In this document: piece after piece, positions 61,591-64,000 of the stretch
Numbering within the stretch: the stretch's first letter is position 1
Layout of the letters: the number at the start of each line of letters is the position of its first letter
Origin: Thauera sp. GDN1
Lineage (GTDB): Bacteria > Pseudomonadota > Gammaproteobacteria > Burkholderiales > Rhodocyclaceae
Assembly (NCBI RefSeq): GCF_029223545.1
Contig: NZ_CP097870.1
Span: 2,604,001 to 2,668,000, forward strand
DNA length: 64,000 nucleotides
Reading direction: 5' to 3'
The notes under the pieces: model-generated
What the model was told of the DNA's origin: nothing
The model's database searches: none
What the model saw: only the letters and a program-made list of their open reading frames with translations
Program-made: the position numbers and the translations under genes

Positions 61591-61617
61591 GCGGGCCCGC
61601 CGCCCCCTTGTTAACGT
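61573..61617 (+). promoter_or_regulatory. Shared promoter element of coxG
   Basis: TTCA (61573-61576), TCCAAGTG (61577-61584), GGTGATGC (61585-61592), 19 nt, then TAACGT (61612-61617) as -10. The box is an imperfect palindrome (61571-61592; 7 of 11 paired positions). Predicted transcript start near 61624, about 30 nt before the ATG. Confidence 0.6.
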
Positions 61618-61652
61618 GGCCCCAACATCGGACACAGGAAGAGGCGCTCACC

Positions 61653-62291
61653 ATGGCCCTAGAGATCAAGGAAAGCTTCGAGGTCGCCGCACCCATCGAC
61701 AAGGTCTGGGCGTTCATCAACGATCCAGAGAACGTGGTGGCCTGCATGCCCGGTGCCAGCCTCAAGGAAATCGTCGATGCGAACCAGTTCATCGGCACGG
61801 TCAAGCTCAAGATCGGCGCGGTCAGCGCTCAGTACCAGGGCACTATCACCTACGCCGATCGCGATGAAGCCGCGCATGTGGTCAAGATGCTCGCCGCCGG
61901 AAACGAGCGCGGAGGCGGAACCGTGAGCGGAACCATCCTTACCCGGCTGGAGCCGCTCGCCTCGGGCAGTTCGACGCGCATCGACTGTGAATCGAGCGTC
62001 GACCTCACAGGAAAGATCGTCCAGGTCGGTCGCGGCATGATCGAAGGCGTTTCTGCGCAAATCATCAAGAAATACGTGGGCAACGTGCGCGATCTCCTGG
62101 AAGCGCCCTCCGGCGAGGCGCCGGCCGGAGCGCTGGACGAGGGCGCGGACGCGGCCGCCGCACAGGCGTCGACCAGCACCCCGGCACCCCGCCCGGCCAA
62201 GGAAGACTCGATCAACGTGGTCGCGGTCGTGTTCAAGGTCATGATGGATCGCATCATCGGTTTCTTCCGGCGGCTGTTCGGCCACGCCTGA
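61653..62291 (+). CDS. coxG: CoxG/SRPBCC family protein, membrane anchor of the molybdenum hydroxylase
   Basis: A 212-residue protein. Residues ~1-145 are an SRPBCC (CoxG) domain with SFEVAAPIDKVWAFINDPENVVACMPGASL. A low-complexity Ala/Pro/Glu linker follows (~150-185), then an amphipathic, hydrophobic tail ending in IIGFFRRLFGHA. In carboxydotrophs CoxG binds CO dehydrogenase to the membrane and passes electrons to quinone. The same could hold for the CoxMSL-type enzyme here. The promoter element supports coregulation. Confidence 0.85.
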   Translation: MALEIKESFEVAAPIDKVWAFINDPENVVACMPGASLKEIVDANQFIGTVKLKIGAVSAQYQGTITYADRDEAAHVVKMLAAGNERGGGTVSGTILTRLEPLASGSSTRIDCESSVDLTGKIVQVGRGMIEGVSAQIIKKYVGNVRDLLEAPSGEAPAGALDEGADAAAAQASTSTPAPRPAKEDSINVVAVVFKVMMDRIIGFFRRLFGHA

Positions 62292-62336
62292 TTCAGACTG
62301 GCCTGACACGATCAACCCACCATCGGAGCGGGTTCG

Positions 62337-63377
62337 ATGCCTTCGACCTCAGGCTGTGCTTCTCTCACCGCAGGAAGACTCGCGGAGCTTGCCCTCGCGT
62401 CCGCCTACGCGAGCGCAATTTCACCACTGAACTCCCCCTCCTGCCTGCTCGTCGATCTGAGCGACGCCTGCAGCGCTGAAACGGCCGGACTGCAGCCACG
62501 CCTGAGGCAATGGCTTGCAGCGCAGGCTGGCCCGGTCATCGGGGTAGGTGGTTCGCCAGCCGCTCGCCAGGACCTCGGCGCAGCGTGCGATCTCGTCCTC
62601 GATGACGACAAGGGCTTGAGCACACTGCTGGACAACATCCACCAGGCGCCCGTCGCGGCGATGACGCTCGTGCAGGTCCTGCGTGCGACCGAGAAGATGC
62701 CCGCCACACAGGCACTCACGGTCGAATCGCTCGCCTACTCCACCCTGCAGTCCGGCGCGGACTTTCGCCGCTGGTCCGCGGCCAACCCGCCCGAACCGCA
62801 GCGGATCCCGGCCGACGACGGCCCACCGCTCCTCATCGAACGCCGCAACGGCACGCTGGAAATCCGGCTGAACCGTCCATCCAGCCGCAACGCAATGAGC
62901 ATCGAGATGCGCGATGCGCTGGTCGAAGCATTCGAGCTTTCGGTCATCGACGACGGCATCAGGCAGATCGAGGTGAGCGGCCTTGGCGCCTGCTTCTGCA
63001 CCGGTGGGGCGCTCGAGGAGTTCGGCACCGCCGCCGACCCGGCCACCGCCCACGCAGTTCGCAGCCTGCGCCTGCCGGCGGCCACCCTGCTGCGCAGCAC
63101 AGCGGCGACCCGGTTTCACGTGCACGGCGCCTGCATCGGCTCGGGCATCGAGTTGCCCGCCTTCGCCCGCCACCTGAGCGCCAGCCCGGGCAGCTTCTTC
63201 CAGCTCCCCGAGATTCGCTTCGGCCTCATTCCCGGCGCAGGCGGCTGCGTCAGCATCCCGCGCCGGATCGGCCGGCAGCGCACGGCGTACCTGGCGCTCT
63301 CGGCGCGTCGCATCAATGCGGCCACCGCACTCGACTGGGGGCTGATCGACGAGATCACGCCGGCTGCGGCCCGCTAG
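62337..63377 (+). CDS. Crotonase-family protein with long N-terminal extension
   Basis: A 346-residue protein. The C-terminal half (~165-340) is a crotonase: RNGTLEIRLNRPSSRNAMSIEMRDAL, GLGACFCTGGALEEFG and FRLPEIRFGLIPGAGGCVSIPRRIG-like segments (FFQLPEIRFGLIPGAGG). The first ~160 residues show another, weaker crotonase-like pattern without an oxyanion-hole motif, so the protein may be a degenerate double domain. It starts 46 bp after coxG and is probably cotranscribed. The substrate is unknown. Confidence 0.78.
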   Translation: MPSTSGCASLTAGRLAELALASAYASAISPLNSPSCLLVDLSDACSAETAGLQPRLRQWLAAQAGPVIGVGGSPAARQDLGAACDLVLDDDKGLSTLLDNIHQAPVAAMTLVQVLRATEKMPATQALTVESLAYSTLQSGADFRRWSAANPPEPQRIPADDGPPLLIERRNGTLEIRLNRPSSRNAMSIEMRDALVEAFELSVIDDGIRQIEVSGLGACFCTGGALEEFGTAADPATAHAVRSLRLPAATLLRSTAATRFHVHGACIGSGIELPAFARHLSASPGSFFQLPEIRFGLIPGAGGCVSIPRRIGRQRTAYLALSARRINAATALDWGLIDEITPAAAR

Positions 63378-63384
63378 GCGCGTG

Positions 63385-64000
63385 CTACGCAGAATGGATG
63401 ATGCGACCGCGCGCGACCGTCAATCGGACATCGACCGCGGCGGCATCCGCAAATAGCTGTACAAGCGGACGGTCCAGCACACACAGGTCCGCGACGCCTC
63501 CGGCCTCCAGCCTGCGGCGGGCGCCGCCGGGGCGCAGCGGATCAGAACAGTAGAGATCGAGCACGGTGGCCGGCGCGAGCCGTTCGGCCGCGCCGAGCAC
63601 GCGCCCCGCACGCGTCCGCCTGTCCAGTGCCGCCGCAATCGCCCGCCACGGGTCCGGGTCTCCATACGGGGCGTCGGACCCTGCGCCCACGGCGACACCG
63701 GCAGCAACGAAGCTCCCGGCACGGTAGAGCCCTTCCATCTCATCTGCCGGCAGCGAGGCGAGATAGGCATCACCACGCTCGAAGACGAAGTTCGGCTGGG
63801 TGACCACGCGCAGGCCCGCCTCCCTGACCAGATCGACCGCCTCCATGCTGGCCTGCGCCGCGTGCTCCAGACGGTCTCCAGCCCGCACGCCCGCCGCCTG
63901 CAGCGCGGTCACCGCAAGCATGAGCTCGACGAGCGTCACGCAATGCACGGCGACCGACCGGCCCGCATGGTGGCTGCGCTCGATCCGGTCGCACAGGACG
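63385..64000 (-). CDS. Amidohydrolase family protein, truncated at the window end
   Basis: The C-terminal ~204 residues of an amidohydrolase-3 (YtcJ/cytosine-deaminase-like) protein; the frame runs open to the right edge, so the start lies outside. Visible are HCVTLVEL, DRLEHA, VVTQPNF, the metal-ligand aspartate in AGSDAPYGDPDPWRAI and the C-terminal GGVADLCVLD. It is convergent with the crotonase gene, 8 bp apart. Hydrolysis of an amide or cyclic amide is likely. Confidence 0.75.
   Translation of the reverse strand, partial: VLCDRIERSHHAGRSVAVHCVTLVELMLAVTALQAAGVRAGDRLEHAAQASMEAVDLVREAGLRVVTQPNFVFERGDAYLASLPADEMEGLYRAGSFVAAGVAVGAGSDAPYGDPDPWRAIAAALDRRTRAGRVLGAAERLAPATVLDLYCSDPLRPGGARRRLEAGGVADLCVLDRPLVQLFADAAAVDVRLTVARGRIIHSA

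Noticed and set aside
1..64000. Sigma-54 promoters, tRNA or rRNA genes, CRISPR arrays, insertion sequences, attachment sites
   Set aside because: No convincing TGGCAC-N5-TTGCA site at a start, no cloverleaf or rRNA-like stretch, no regular spaced repeats, no transposase-like protein and no terminal inverted repeats with target duplications were seen.

Overview
The window is about 64 kb of GC-rich DNA with densely packed, strand-clustered operons, almost all of them catabolic. Codon use, gene families and especially the three-gene 2-oxoacid:NADP+ oxidoreductase (korC-korA-korB, a type described from Azoarcus) suggest a betaproteobacterium of the Rhodocyclales/Thauera-Azoarcus type. This is inference: there is no rRNA or tRNA here to confirm it. 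I see no insertion sequence, phage, CRISPR array or RNA gene.

Layout. (1) 0.2-6.2 kb, + strand: a flavin reductase with a MarR-like tail, an SDR, the lower meta-cleavage trio (hydratase, acylating acetaldehyde dehydrogenase, 4-hydroxy-2-oxovalerate aldolase) and an MFS carrier. This is the end of an aromatic or steroid-ring degradation route. (2) 6.5-15 kb, + strand: NADPH:F420 reductase, CofC, a fused FbiC (CofG-CofH), then KorC-KorA-KorB. This operon builds the F420 chromophore and can charge it. An MFS carrier follows. (3) 16.9-25.2 kb, - strand: MocA-like cytidylyltransferase, ETF alpha and beta, an Old Yellow Enzyme, a membrane ETF:quinone oxidoreductase (EtfD/EMO type), a thiolase with its DUF35 partner and a second ETF alpha. 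(4) 25.6-42.5 kb, + strand: two acyl-CoA dehydrogenases, a racemase-like and three other class III CoA-transferases, a MaoC pair, a DUF2889 protein, crotonase, an exported NTF2-like protein, a molybdenum hydroxylase (CoxM-CoxS-CoxL type) and two LLM flavin/F420 oxidoreductases. (5) 42.6-50.7 kb, - strand: two CoA-transferases, a MenB/BadI-like crotonase, an Ltp2-like aldolase with DUF35 partner, another crotonase, an amidohydrolase and an MFS carrier. (6) 51-54.2 kb, + strand: DUF1302 outer-membrane protein and DUF1329 periplasmic protein. (7) 54.4-64 kb: an FAD/Fe-S enoate-reductase-like enzyme, a Ddn-like deazaflavin oxidoreductase, an AraC-type regulator, XdhC, a third LLM enzyme, an alpha/beta hydrolase, CoxG, a crotonase and a truncated amidohydrolase.

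How it may fit together. CoA-transferases activate an acid. Paired acyl-CoA dehydrogenases, MaoC and crotonase hydratases, a ring hydrolase and a retro-aldolase or thiolase shorten it. Electrons leave through ETF and EtfD. A molybdenum hydroxylase with its own maturation set (MocA, XdhC, CoxG) oxidises one intermediate. At least four enzymes belong to families that often use F420H2. The korCAB-npdG pair could supply that F420H2 from 2-oxoacid oxidation via NADPH.

The most striking observation is a conserved promoter element: a WTMA-N8-GGTGATGC box with a -10 hexamer exactly 19 nt further on. It occurs in front of npdG, coxM, the DUF1302 gene, the AraC gene, xdhC and coxG, with weaker reverse-strand versions in front of the CoA-transferase operon and the hydrolase. 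It ties the F420, molybdenum-hydroxylase and CoA blocks into one apparent regulon, probably under the AraC-type protein. F420-dependent catabolism with its own regulon in a proteobacterium would be unusual. CofD and CofE, needed to finish F420, are not in the window.
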